Assembly (NCBI RefSeq): GCF_036499745.1
Contig: NZ_DASYDG010000058.1
Coordinates: forward strand, 32,749-96,748
DNA length: 64,000 bases
From: Pinirhizobacter sp036499745
GTDB lineage: Bacteria; Pseudomonadota; Gammaproteobacteria; Xanthomonadales; Rhodanobacteraceae
Direction of reading: 5' to 3'
In this document: positions 43,844 to 52,857 of the stretch, piece by piece
Position numbering within the stretch: the stretch's first letter is position 1
Layout: every line of letters begins with the position of its first letter
Translations under genes and position numbers: made by a program
The notes under the pieces: generated by a model
Database searches by the model: none
Told to the model about the DNA's origin: nothing
The model's input: the letters and a program-made list of their open reading frames with translations, nothing else

Positions 43844-45397
43844 ATGGCTGGACGGATATGCCTCCTGGTCCTCGTGGCGCTCGTCACGTTACCCGCAATG
43901 GCGGACGACGCCTGCCAGGCCCTTGGCGGCGTCGCGCTTGCGCATGCCAGGGTTGAATCGGCCACGATGCAGCCGGGCCTGGATTTCCCGGCCAGGGGAG
44001 ATCGTCTGGCGGCGCATGCCGGGGCACACTGCGCGGTACGGATAGTAAGCCACCCCACGGCCGATTCGGACATCCACGTCGAACTGTGGCTTCCACCCGT
44101 AGAAGCGTGGAACGGCAAGTACTTGCAAAAGGGCAGCGGTGGCTGGGGCGGTGAGGTTTACACCTATGCGCTGGTAACCCCGCTCAACCGCGGTTACGCC
44201 ACGGCAGTCACTGACGATGGCCACGTGGCCGATGACACCGCCGGATTCACCGTGGGACATCCGCAGAAGATCCGCGACTTCGGCTATCGCGCCATCCATG
44301 AAACTTTCCTGCTATCGCGCCGCCTGATTGCCGCCTATTACGGCCGTATGCAACGCCAGGCGTATTTCGTCGGCTGTTCGGATGGTGGACGGGAGGCACT
44401 GATGCAGGCGCAACGCTTTCCCAACGACTTCGACGGCATCGTGGACGGTGCGCCGGCGGCACGCTGGAGCCACTTGATGACGGCGTTCGTTGCCAATGCC
44501 AGGGTGCTCGGCCATGCGCCACTGCCTGTTTCGAAGCTGGCGGCGATCCAGAAAGCATCGCTTGCCGCTTGCGATGCGCTTGACGGTACCAGTGACGGCA
44601 TCGTGGACGATCCGCGGCGCTGCCGGGTCGATCCTGCGGCCATCCAGTGCAATGACAAGGACAACGACAGCGACAACTGCCTGACCGCTGCACAGGTGGC
44701 TACCGTGCGGGCGCTCTACGCCGGCCCGGTGGATCCGGTGACCGGGGCACGCATACATCCTGGCCTTGAGCCTGGCATGGAAGATGATGGCAGCAGCTGG
44801 AGGCTGTGGGTGCTAGGCGGTGAGCAGCGCAAGTTTGGCTTCAGCAACTTCGCCGACCTGGTCTACCAGGGGCAGGGTTGGGATCCGGAAACCAGCGATC
44901 TGCATCGTGATCTGGTCGCCGCGCAACAACGCGAGGCACCGTACCTGGATGCGGTCAATCCAGATCTTCGGGCATTCCGGGCCCATGGCGGCAAACTGTT
45001 ATTGTTCCAGGGCTGGGGCGATGCAGCCGTGCCGCCGCGGGGCACGATCGAATACGTCCAGGATGTCGGCCACTTCATGGCTCGGCATGACGAATCGCCG
45101 AACCTGGATGATTTTACCCGTCTGTTCATGGTGCCAGGCATGGGCCATTGCTGGGGCGGCCCGGGGGCGACATCGTTCGGCAATGAAGAAGTGCCACGCG
45201 CGGGGTTGCCGCAGGACGCCGACCACGACATCGTGATGGCGCTGGATCGATGGGTCACGCAGGGTAAGGCACCTGAGCAACTCATCGCCACACGAACCAT
45301 GGCACCGGCTCATTCGGCCGCCAGGACGCGGCTATTGTGCAAATATCCCGGGGTTGCCCGGGACGGGCGCTGTGTTGCTGCTGGAAACCCACCATGA
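43844..45397 (+). CDS. Secreted tannase/feruloyl esterase family hydrolase
   Basis: ATG 43844, preceded by AGGAAG, gives 517 residues with a signal peptide to about residue 20 (TLPAMADD). The CS-D-HC arrangement of this family is present: Cys178-Ser179 in FVGCSDGGRE, Asp393 in QGWGDAAVPP, and His435-Cys436 in GMGHCWGG. The neighbouring cysteines form the disulfide that joins the triad. Members hydrolyse gallate, ferulate or related aromatic esters on tannins and plant cell-wall polysaccharides. Its stop overlaps the GH95 start by four bases (ATGA), so the two are coupled. The longer frame from 43757 begins inside the MFS gene and is rejected. Confidence 0.9.
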   Translation: MAGRICLLVLVALVTLPAMADDACQALGGVALAHARVESATMQPGLDFPARGDRLAAHAGAHCAVRIVSHPTADSDIHVELWLPPVEAWNGKYLQKGSGGWGGEVYTYALVTPLNRGYATAVTDDGHVADDTAGFTVGHPQKIRDFGYRAIHETFLLSRRLIAAYYGRMQRQAYFVGCSDGGREALMQAQRFPNDFDGIVDGAPAARWSHLMTAFVANARVLGHAPLPVSKLAAIQKASLAACDALDGTSDGIVDDPRRCRVDPAAIQCNDKDNDSDNCLTAAQVATVRALYAGPVDPVTGARIHPGLEPGMEDDGSSWRLWVLGGEQRKFGFSNFADLVYQGQGWDPETSDLHRDLVAAQQREAPYLDAVNPDLRAFRAHGGKLLLFQGWGDAAVPPRGTIEYVQDVGHFMARHDESPNLDDFTRLFMVPGMGHCWGGPGATSFGNEEVPRAGLPQDADHDIVMALDRWVTQGKAPEQLIATRTMAPAHSAARTRLLCKYPGVARDGRCVAAGNPP

Positions 45398-47907
45398 AAC
45401 GGATATCGCGCCGCGCCTTCCTGCGCGGCGCCAGCTCGCTGGGCCTGCTGCCGCTGGTGTCCCGTGGCCTCGCCGAACCGGCGGCGGCCCAGGCGTCGCA
45501 AGATAATGCCGCGGAAACCATGCTCTGGTTCACCCGGCCAGCCAGTCGCTGGATCGATGCCTTGCCACTGGGCAATGGCCACCTCGGTGTCATGGTCCAC
45601 GGGGGCGTGGATGGCAACGCCTGGGAAGAACACCTGGCGTTGAACGAAGATACGTTGTGGTCGGGATATCCGCGCGACGGCAACAACCCGGACGCCAGCC
45701 ATCATTTGCAGCCGCTTCGCGACGCGGTACTCACGCACGCGGACTACCACCTGGGCGACCGCATTGCCCATCAGATGCAGGGGCGCTTCGATGAAGCGTA
45801 CCAGCCCTTTGCCGACGTACTGATCAGCATGCGGCCGGCATCCGTGGTAGCGGAATACCGCCGCGAGCTTGACCTGGACCGTGCCTGCGCTTCGGTGCGA
45901 TATACCGCCGACGGCGTGGCGTACCGTCGTGACGTGTTCGTCTCCGCGCCCGATGGGGTGATCGTCGTGCGCCTGGGCGCCGACCGGGCGGGAAGCATCG
46001 ATGCCACGGTCGCGCTGGATGCCGCGCTCAAGGGATCCACTGGCGTCTATGCCGACGGACGCCTGCAATTGACGGGCAAGGCCGCTTCGCACATCGGTGG
46101 CAATGGCCGCCCGATCACGCCTGATCCGGTTGAAAAAAGCCAGGTCGTGGGCGAGGGTATGTTCTTCGCAACGAGCCTGCGATTGCTGCACGAGGGCGGC
46201 ACGCTTGCCGTTGCCGATGGCAAGCTGGTGGTGACCGGTGCCGACACCATAACGCTGGTGATCGGTGGCGCCACCGGATTCCATGGAGCGCGGAGCAGGC
46301 CCGATACGCCACTTAGCCAGGTGATTGCCAGGGCATGGCACGACGTGGGCGAAGCGTGCAAACAGTCCCTGGACACGCTCATGGATCGTCATGTCGCCGA
46401 CCACCAGGCGCTTTTCCGGCGCACGTCCCTGCGCCTGGGCAAGCTCGCACCATCAACCGATCCCACCGACCGCCGCCGCGCCGACCTTGCCGACCGGCCC
46501 GATCCTTCGCTGTTCGCGTTGTACTTCAACTACGGCCGCTATCTGCTGATTGCCAGCTCCCGGCCCGGATCGCAGCCGGCGAACCTGCAGGGGCTATGGA
46601 ACGACCTGGTGCGGCCGCCGTGGAATGCCAACTACACCACCAACATCAACCTGCAGATGAATTACTGGCCGGCGCATACCTGCGCGCTTGCCGAATGTGC
46701 CACGCCACTTCACGACTTCATCGCCACTCTGGCTGATACCGGGCATATCGCCGCACGGGAAACCTATCGACTGCCCGGCTGGGTGAGCCATCACAACAGC
46801 GACATCTGGGCATCGGCGAATCCGGTGGGGCAGGGCATCGGCGATCCGTATTGGGCGAACTGGGCCATGAGCGGCCCGTGGCTGTGCTCGCATCTCTACG
46901 ATGCCTGGCTGTTCACTGGCGACAGGGAGTTCCTGCGCGACAAGGCGTGGCCGGCGATGAAAGGCGCCGCCATTTTCTGCCTGGCGTGGCTGGTGGACGA
47001 TGGCAAGGGTGGCCTGACCACGTGTCCATCGTATTCCACGGAGAACGAATTCGTAGCTCCCGACGGCGCCGTGGCGCAGACCAGTGCCGGCTGCACCATG
47101 GACGTGGCGTTGCTTGGCGAGCTTTTCGCCAACTGCATCGAAGTGGCGCAGATCCTGGGCGTGGACAACGACCTGGTACTGAAGCTGAAAGTGGCGCATG
47201 GCAAGTTGCCACCGTACCGGATCGGCCGCTTTGGCCAGTTGCAGGAATGGTCGGAGGATTTCGCCGAAAGCCAGCCCGGGCAACGGCATATGTCCCACCT
47301 GTACCCGTTGTTCCCGGGCCGGGAGTTCACGCCACGCCGTACGCCCAAGCTGGCGGCTGCTGCGCGCGTGGCGCTTGAACGGCGGCTGGCCCATGGTGGT
47401 GGCTCAACGGGCTGGAGCCGTGCATGGGCGGTGGCCCTGTGGGCTCGCCTTGGCGAAGGCGAGGCGGCTTTTGCATCACTTGCAACGTTGCTCAGGGATC
47501 ACACCAGCGCCAACCTGTTCGACACGCTTCCCGTGGACGATGGTCCCATTTTCCAGATCGACGGGAATTTCGGCGGTACGGCTGCGATCGCCGAAATGTT
47601 GCTGCAAAGCCACGCCGGGGAAGTGGCTCTTTTGCCGGCACTGCCGAAGTCGTGGCCTGATGGCTCGGTGCGCGGCCTGCGCGCCCGCGGCGGGTTCATC
47701 GTGGACATTGCATGGTCCGATTCACGCGCCACGTCGGCATCGCTCATCTGCCAACGAAAAAATTCTTTATCGCTTCGCGTACCGGCGGGACAAGTAGTTA
47801 CATCCGTTTTCATGGACGGCAAGGCCTTCGATGCCACGGCAGACAACGATGGCTTGTTGCAATTGCAGGGCAAGGCGGGGCTCAATATCCAACTGTCGTT
47901 CTCTTGA
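45394..47907 (+). CDS. GH95 alpha-L-fucosidase/alpha-L-galactosidase with Tat signal
   Basis: The 837-residue protein starts with ATG overlapping the esterase stop. Its N-terminus MKRISRRAFLRGASSLGLL is a twin-arginine (RRAFLRG) signal, so it is exported folded. GH95 features are ALNEDTLWSGYPRDGNNPDA near the N-terminus, the barrel segment NYTTNINLQMNYWPA with the catalytic asparagines, and PIFQIDGNFGGTAAIAEML with the conserved aspartate near the C-terminal third. GH95 inverting enzymes remove alpha-1,2-linked L-fucose, or L-galactose, from xyloglucan side chains and other glycans. Fucosylated plant or animal glycans are therefore likely targets of the locus. GH39 follows 12 bases later. Confidence 0.92.
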   Translation: MKRISRRAFLRGASSLGLLPLVSRGLAEPAAAQASQDNAAETMLWFTRPASRWIDALPLGNGHLGVMVHGGVDGNAWEEHLALNEDTLWSGYPRDGNNPDASHHLQPLRDAVLTHADYHLGDRIAHQMQGRFDEAYQPFADVLISMRPASVVAEYRRELDLDRACASVRYTADGVAYRRDVFVSAPDGVIVVRLGADRAGSIDATVALDAALKGSTGVYADGRLQLTGKAASHIGGNGRPITPDPVEKSQVVGEGMFFATSLRLLHEGGTLAVADGKLVVTGADTITLVIGGATGFHGARSRPDTPLSQVIARAWHDVGEACKQSLDTLMDRHVADHQALFRRTSLRLGKLAPSTDPTDRRRADLADRPDPSLFALYFNYGRYLLIASSRPGSQPANLQGLWNDLVRPPWNANYTTNINLQMNYWPAHTCALAECATPLHDFIATLADTGHIAARETYRLPGWVSHHNSDIWASANPVGQGIGDPYWANWAMSGPWLCSHLYDAWLFTGDREFLRDKAWPAMKGAAIFCLAWLVDDGKGGLTTCPSYSTENEFVAPDGAVAQTSAGCTMDVALLGELFANCIEVAQILGVDNDLVLKLKVAHGKLPPYRIGRFGQLQEWSEDFAESQPGQRHMSHLYPLFPGREFTPRRTPKLAAAARVALERRLAHGGGSTGWSRAWAVALWARLGEGEAAFASLATLLRDHTSANLFDTLPVDDGPIFQIDGNFGGTAAIAEMLLQSHAGEVALLPALPKSWPDGSVRGLRARGGFIVDIAWSDSRATSASLICQRKNSLSLRVPAGQVVTSVFMDGKAFDATADNDGLLQLQGKAGLNIQLSFS

Positions 47908-47919
47908 AGGGGAGTATCC

Positions 47920-49455
47920 GTGCCCACTATCCGCCATCTCATCCTTTGCCTGGCACTCGCCTTGCCCCTGGTTGCCCAGGCCGCTGACGAAAAGCCCGAA
48001 CAGATCCGCATCGATGCGTCGGCCAGCACCGAGCCCTTCCCCCACTTCTGGGAACAGATGTACGGTTCGGGCAGGGCGTCGCTGGCCTTGCGTGACGACT
48101 ACCGGAAGGACCTGGAAAAGGTCAAGGGCGCCACGGGCTTCCAGTACGTCCGTTTCCACGGCATCTTCGACCGCGATGTCGGCATCATTGCCGGCAACCG
48201 GGATGGTGCCTGGCAGTACAACTGGTCGTACGTCGACCAGATCTACGATGGCCTGCTCGAGCGTGGCATCAAGCCCTTCGTCGAGCTGTCCTTCATGCCG
48301 CCGGAGCTCTCGTCTGATCCGAAGGCCCTGCATGCTTTCTGGTATCACCAGAATATTGCGCCGCCGAAGGATTACAAAGCCTGGAACGCCATGATGCAGG
48401 CGTTCGCCAGGCATTTGATCGAACGCTACGGCATCGGGGAAGTATCCAGCTGGTACTTCGAGGTGTGGAACGAGCCGAACGGTTTCTGGAGCGGCCGGCC
48501 GGTTGAGTCGACCTACCTTGAGCTCTACGACAACACCGCGCGCGCGCTCAAGGCGGTGGACAAGCGCATCCGTGTCGGCGGCCCGTCCACGGCACAGGCA
48601 GCGATGGTGCCTGCGTTCCTGGCGCACGTGAAGAAGGAAAACGTGCCGGTGGATTTCCTCAGCACGCATGTCTATGGCGATGACACCGCCCAGAACGTGT
48701 TCAAGACCGACGAGAAGATTCCCCGTTCGGACATGGTATGCCGCGCTGTAGACAAGGTGCACAAGGAAATACTGGCGTCGCCCTATCCGCACCTTCCGTT
48801 CATCATGAGCGAGTTCAACGCGTCTTACGCCAACCTGCCCAATGTTACCGACACCGTGTACATGGGTCCGTGGATGGCCAACACCATCCGCCTGTGCGCG
48901 GGCAAGGTCGACATCATGAGCTATTGGTCGTTCTCGGATGTGTTCGAGGAACAGGGCGTGGTGCGTACGCCGTTCTACGGCGGCTTCGGCCTGATCGCCG
49001 CCGACCGCATCCCCAAGCCAGCCTTCAACGCCTTTGCCCTGCTTCACAAGCTCGGCGACGAAAGGCTGCCGGCAAAGACCGACAGCGCACTGGTAACGCG
49101 CCGCAAGGATGGTACGGTGGTGATCGCTGCCTGGAATTACGCAGAGCCGGTAGGCAATACCGACCAGTACACGCCGGGCAAGCCGAAGGGCGACGTGCGC
49201 CACTTCCAGTTCGATGTCGCTCACGGCGGTGGCAACGCCACGGTGTGGCGCGTGGATGAGACGCATGGCAATGCCGTTGCCGCCTTCGATGCCATGGGGC
49301 GTCCGCCATTCCCCAGCCGCGAGCAGATCGTGCAGTTGCGCAAGGCCGGCGAAATGGCACCGGCTGAGCACGTCGCCATCAGCGGAGGCAAGCTTGGCCT
49401 GGATATCCCGCCCCAGGGCCTGGTGGTGGTCGAGATTCCCGCTGCGGGTAAATGA
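47920..49455 (+). CDS. GH39 beta-xylosidase-like glycosidase
   Basis: GTG 47920, preceded by AAGGGGAG, gives 511 residues with a signal peptide to about residue 21 (VAQAAD). The TIM barrel shows the clan GH-A signature with acid/base Glu185 in EVWNEPNGFW and nucleophile Glu298 in FIMSEFNAS, spaced as in GH39. A C-terminal beta-sandwich follows. GH39 contains beta-xylosidases, alpha-L-iduronidases and arabinogalactan-active enzymes. The plant-polysaccharide context favours xylose or arabinose removal, but specificity is not fixed by sequence. Its stop overlaps the start of the GH89 gene (ATGA), so the two are translationally coupled. Confidence 0.9.
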   Translation: MPTIRHLILCLALALPLVAQAADEKPEQIRIDASASTEPFPHFWEQMYGSGRASLALRDDYRKDLEKVKGATGFQYVRFHGIFDRDVGIIAGNRDGAWQYNWSYVDQIYDGLLERGIKPFVELSFMPPELSSDPKALHAFWYHQNIAPPKDYKAWNAMMQAFARHLIERYGIGEVSSWYFEVWNEPNGFWSGRPVESTYLELYDNTARALKAVDKRIRVGGPSTAQAAMVPAFLAHVKKENVPVDFLSTHVYGDDTAQNVFKTDEKIPRSDMVCRAVDKVHKEILASPYPHLPFIMSEFNASYANLPNVTDTVYMGPWMANTIRLCAGKVDIMSYWSFSDVFEEQGVVRTPFYGGFGLIAADRIPKPAFNAFALLHKLGDERLPAKTDSALVTRRKDGTVVIAAWNYAEPVGNTDQYTPGKPKGDVRHFQFDVAHGGGNATVWRVDETHGNAVAAFDAMGRPPFPSREQIVQLRKAGEMAPAEHVAISGGKLGLDIPPQGLVVVEIPAAGK

Positions 49456-51617
49456 TGCACGCCGCGCGGGCCTGCATGGTTTTCGCCCTGCTGCTGGTAC
49501 TGCCGGCGGCCTGGGCGAAGCCGTTCGACGTGGCACCGGCCCGCGGGGTGGTGCAACGACTGTTTCCGGCGCGGTTCTCGGGGCTTGAGCTTGCTTCGAT
49601 GGATGGCGCGGGCGAGCGTTTCCGCATCCTCAGCCGGGACGGCCATCCCCGGGTGGAAGCCACCAGCACCAGCGCGTTGCTTGCCGGTGTGAACTGGTAT
49701 TTGAAATACGTGGCACACGGCCAGGTGTCGACCAATGGCAGCCGCTTCGATCCGGGGTTGCCGCTGCCGGCGCATACCATCGAGCGCGCTTCGGCGTTCA
49801 CCTGGCGCTATGCGCTGAACCAGAACACCGACGGTTATAGCTCGCCCTATTGGGAGTGGCCGCGCTGGGAGCACGAGATCGACGTGCTGGCGCTGTCGGG
49901 CATCAACGCCATGGTCATCGAGCGCGGCATGGATTCGGTGCTGTACCGCACATTCAGGGATTTCGGCTACGACGATGCCGCGATTCGCGGTTGGATTACC
50001 CAGCCGGCACACCAGAACTGGCAGCTGATGGGTAACCTGTGCTGCTTCAACGGTCCTATCAGCCAGGCGTTGCTGGACAAGCGCGCGGCCTCCGCCCGCC
50101 GCATCGTGGCGCGCCTGCGCGAGTTGGGCATCACCCCGGTATTCCCAGGCTTCTATGGCATCGTGCCGGCGGACTTCACCAGCCGCTTCCCTGGCGCCCA
50201 CGTGGTGCCCCAGGGCGAATGGGCCGGCTTTACCCGGCCGGGCTGGCTCGATCCCCGTGACCGGATGTTCAGGAAAGTGGCGGCATCGTTCTACCGGCAC
50301 CAGCACGAACTCTACGGCGACAGCACGATCTACGACATGGAAGTGTTCCAGGAAGGCGGCGACTCGGGCGATGTTCCCGTACCCGAAGCGGCGCGTGCCG
50401 TGCAGGACGCCTTGCACGCTGCCCACCCGGGCGCGGCCTGGATGATGCTGGCCTGGCAGGGCAACCCCCGCCAGGACCTATTGACCGGCGTGGTCCGTTC
50501 AAAGCTTTTCATCATCGATATCGACCACGACAAGGTTCCGCGCGACGACCGCATGCGCGATTTCCAGGGCGCGCCTTTCCTGTTCGGAGGCATCTGGGCA
50601 TTCGGTGGCCGTACCACCCTGGGCACGAACATCCGCAACTACACCGAGCGCTTGCCGCGCATGCATGCGGCCAACGCCAACATGGTGGGCACCGCGGTAT
50701 TCCCCGAAGGGATGGATTCGAACCCGTTCGCCTTTGACCTCTTCACTGAAATGGCCTGGCACGATGGCCCCGTGGATCGCCAGGCCTGGGCCGCCGAATA
50801 CGCGCGGCGGCGTTACGGCGGCGATGACGCGCATGCTCTTGCCGCGTGGAAAATCCTGCTGGACACCGCTTACGACCTGCACCCGGAAGGCGTTGAGTTC
50901 CATAGCGAGCGCGACGCTGCCCAGGAATCACTGTTCGCGGCGCAGCCGTCTCTGGATGTGAACCGCGCATCGAACTGGTCACCGGAGGGTTTGCGTTACG
51001 ATCCAGACCAGTTCCGGGGCGCACTGGACCAATTGCTTGACGTTGCACCGGCGTTGCGTGGTACGCCGACTTATCGATACGACCTGGTTGATGTCGCCCG
51101 CCAGGTGCTGGCCAACGAGAGCCGCCGCCTGTTGCCGCAGATCAAGCACGCGTTCCAGGCCGGCGATGCACGCGGCTTGCGAATCCTCGAGGATCGCTGG
51201 TTGGCATTGATGGACGAACAGGACAAACTGCTGGCGACCGACGCGGACTTCATGCTGGGAACGTGGCTGGCCCATGTCGAAGGCTGGGCGTCGAACACAG
51301 ATGAAGATACCGTGCTGCACTACGACGCGCGCTCGATCCTCACCACCTGGGGCGACCGCAAGGCAAGCGAGGGAGCAGACCTGCACGACTACGGCAACAA
51401 GGATTGGTCGGGACTGACGCGCGACTACTATCGCCCCCGCTGGCAGGCCTTCTTCACCACGCTCGATACGTCACTTGCCACGCACCAGCCGCCCGCGCGC
51501 ATCGACTGGTTCGCCCGTGGCGATGCCTTCAACCGCGCGAACAAGGTATACAGCGCGACGCCTTCGGGTGATGCGTACACGCTGGCGAAACAAGTTGCCG
51601 AACTCGCTCATCGCTAA
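49452..51617 (+). CDS. GH89 alpha-N-acetylglucosaminidase-like enzyme (NAGLU family)
   Basis: The 721-residue protein has a signal peptide to about residue 22 (PAAWAK). NAGLU family features are ALNQNTDGYSSPYWEWPRWEHEIDVLALSGINAMV, YGDSTIYDMEVFQEGGD with probable acid Glu301, FGGIWAFGGRTTLGTN, and AVFPEGMDSNPFAFDL with probable nucleophile Glu419 in the conserved PEG-xxx-N pattern. Human NAGLU removes alpha-linked GlcNAc from heparan sulfate, and bacterial relatives act on GlcNAc-alpha-1,4-Gal caps of mucins. The last gene of the coupled GH95-GH39-GH89 set, it is unusual for a purely plant-hemicellulose locus. Adjacent ATG codons at 49452 and 49455 are both possible starts. Confidence 0.9.
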   Translation: MMHAARACMVFALLLVLPAAWAKPFDVAPARGVVQRLFPARFSGLELASMDGAGERFRILSRDGHPRVEATSTSALLAGVNWYLKYVAHGQVSTNGSRFDPGLPLPAHTIERASAFTWRYALNQNTDGYSSPYWEWPRWEHEIDVLALSGINAMVIERGMDSVLYRTFRDFGYDDAAIRGWITQPAHQNWQLMGNLCCFNGPISQALLDKRAASARRIVARLRELGITPVFPGFYGIVPADFTSRFPGAHVVPQGEWAGFTRPGWLDPRDRMFRKVAASFYRHQHELYGDSTIYDMEVFQEGGDSGDVPVPEAARAVQDALHAAHPGAAWMMLAWQGNPRQDLLTGVVRSKLFIIDIDHDKVPRDDRMRDFQGAPFLFGGIWAFGGRTTLGTNIRNYTERLPRMHAANANMVGTAVFPEGMDSNPFAFDLFTEMAWHDGPVDRQAWAAEYARRRYGGDDAHALAAWKILLDTAYDLHPEGVEFHSERDAAQESLFAAQPSLDVNRASNWSPEGLRYDPDQFRGALDQLLDVAPALRGTPTYRYDLVDVARQVLANESRRLLPQIKHAFQAGDARGLRILEDRWLALMDEQDKLLATDADFMLGTWLAHVEGWASNTDEDTVLHYDARSILTTWGDRKASEGADLHDYGNKDWSGLTRDYYRPRWQAFFTTLDTSLATHQPPARIDWFARGDAFNRANKVYSATPSGDAYTLAKQVAELAHR

Positions 51618-51683
51618 TTCCTGCGAATTATTTCGATTGAAACCCACGTCACAAAACCAACCGTAGCTGACGCGTTACGGTCA

Positions 51684-51746
51684 ACCTTCACTTTCTTGCG
51701 AAGGTGACGGAGCGGGGGCTCGTGCCGGCCAATCGGGCCGGGCACG
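51684..51746 (+). other. Two hairpins in the gap after the GH89 gene
   Basis: ACCTTC (51684-51689) can pair with GAAGGT (51700-51705). A larger stem pairs 51721-51730 with 51736-51746 (10 bp with one bulged G). Neither is followed by a T-run, so they may be leader structures for the next gene or mRNA-end stabilisers. Confidence 0.4.
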
Positions 51747-51788
51747 CCTCATGGACGACTTCCCTTTCATGGCAAAGGAGTCGTACCG

Positions 51789-52778
51789 ATGGTGATGTCA
51801 CATTCGAAACTCCGTACCGTTGCACGCTTGCTCATCGCACTGGCGCTTGGGCTCGCCTTTACCTTTCCTGCCGTCGCCGCCCCTGCGGTCGGCAGCCAAC
51901 TCACCCGCGTAGGACAACTCGCCGCCGCGGCGCGTCCGCAAGGCGTCCCTGACGACTACGTCATTACACCCAATGGTTACTTCTCGCCCAGTTGCGTCGC
52001 CACCCTACACAACGGTGACCGGCTGCAAGCCAATGGCATGATCCGGCGTGCCAGCGGTGCGATGGAAAAGCCCGCGTTATGCACCAGCGATAATTTCACC
52101 CTGCAGGGTGTCCGCGTGTCACCCAATGGCAAGCGTACGACACCAAGCCGGAAGCCGGAACAGACCGGTTGGGTGGAAACGGGAAATTACAGCTCAAGCA
52201 CGCCCATCAACCGCATCGTGGCAAGCTGGACGGTCCCGGCGCAGCCGGCCAACAGGGGCGACCAGACCATCTATTTCTTCCCGGGCCTTGAGCAATTGCC
52301 TGACGTGCAGTCGATCCTGCAGCCGGTGCTGGGCTGGAATGGTTACGGCGACAAGGCGTGGACCCTGGCCAGCTGGAACTGCTGCGTGGATGGCACGACC
52401 TTTCATAGCGACCCGATAGCCGCGAGCGCTGGCGACGAAGTGGTGGGCGACACGTATTCCACTTGTGCAGCGGGAGTCTCCTGTGGCACCTGGAACATCG
52501 ACTCGAAGAACGTGACCACGGGCCAGACCAGCTCGCTCAGCACCAATCCCTATGCCGACCTCAACTGGGTATTCGGCGGCGTGCTCGAGGTCTACAGCGT
52601 GGCCAGCTGCAATCAATACTCCGGAGGCCCGATTACCTTCCACAACATCCAGGTGTACGACCGCAACAATAATCTCGTGGCCAATCCGCCGTGGGGTGGC
52701 AGCGACACCTCGGGTATCGACCCGCAATGCAACTATGGCCAGAACTTCACTTCGACATCGGTGACGCTGTCCTACTGA
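51789..52778 (+). CDS. Secreted beta-rich protein of unknown function (possibly glutamic-peptidase-like)
   Basis: This 329-residue protein has a signal peptide to about residue 31 (FPAVAAPA) and no family I can name with confidence. The mature part contains VASWTVPAQPANRGDQTIYFFPGLEQLPDVQSILQPVLGWNG and ASWNCC..TFHSDPIAASAGDEVVGDTYSTC..CGTWNI. This recalls the tryptophan- and glutamate-containing strands of concanavalin-like beta-sandwiches such as eqolisin-type glutamic peptidases or related secreted fungal and actinobacterial proteins. Several cysteines suggest disulfides. ATG 51789 is preceded by AAAGGAG, and a second ATG lies two codons on. It sits between GH89 and GH43 on the same strand, flanked by hairpins, so it may be expressed separately. 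Confidence 0.7.
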   Translation: MVMSHSKLRTVARLLIALALGLAFTFPAVAAPAVGSQLTRVGQLAAAARPQGVPDDYVITPNGYFSPSCVATLHNGDRLQANGMIRRASGAMEKPALCTSDNFTLQGVRVSPNGKRTTPSRKPEQTGWVETGNYSSSTPINRIVASWTVPAQPANRGDQTIYFFPGLEQLPDVQSILQPVLGWNGYGDKAWTLASWNCCVDGTTFHSDPIAASAGDEVVGDTYSTCAAGVSCGTWNIDSKNVTTGQTSSLSTNPYADLNWVFGGVLEVYSVASCNQYSGGPITFHNIQVYDRNNNLVANPPWGGSDTSGIDPQCNYGQNFTSTSVTLSY

Positions 52779-52810
52779 TGCTGCCTGGATGCAACGGGTT
52801 GTTTTACATT

Positions 52811-52846
52811 GGCCGCCGCCAGTTGCGCTGGCGGCGGCCGGGTTTC
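52811..52846 (+). terminator. 12-bp perfect hairpin before the GH43 gene
   Basis: GGCCGCCGCCAG (52811-52822) pairs perfectly with CTGGCGGCGGCC (52828-52839) around TTGCG, followed by GGGTTTC. The stem is very stable but the T-tail is short. It probably ends or attenuates the transcript of the preceding secreted-protein gene. Confidence 0.65.
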
Positions 52847-52857
52847 ATGCTTTACCG

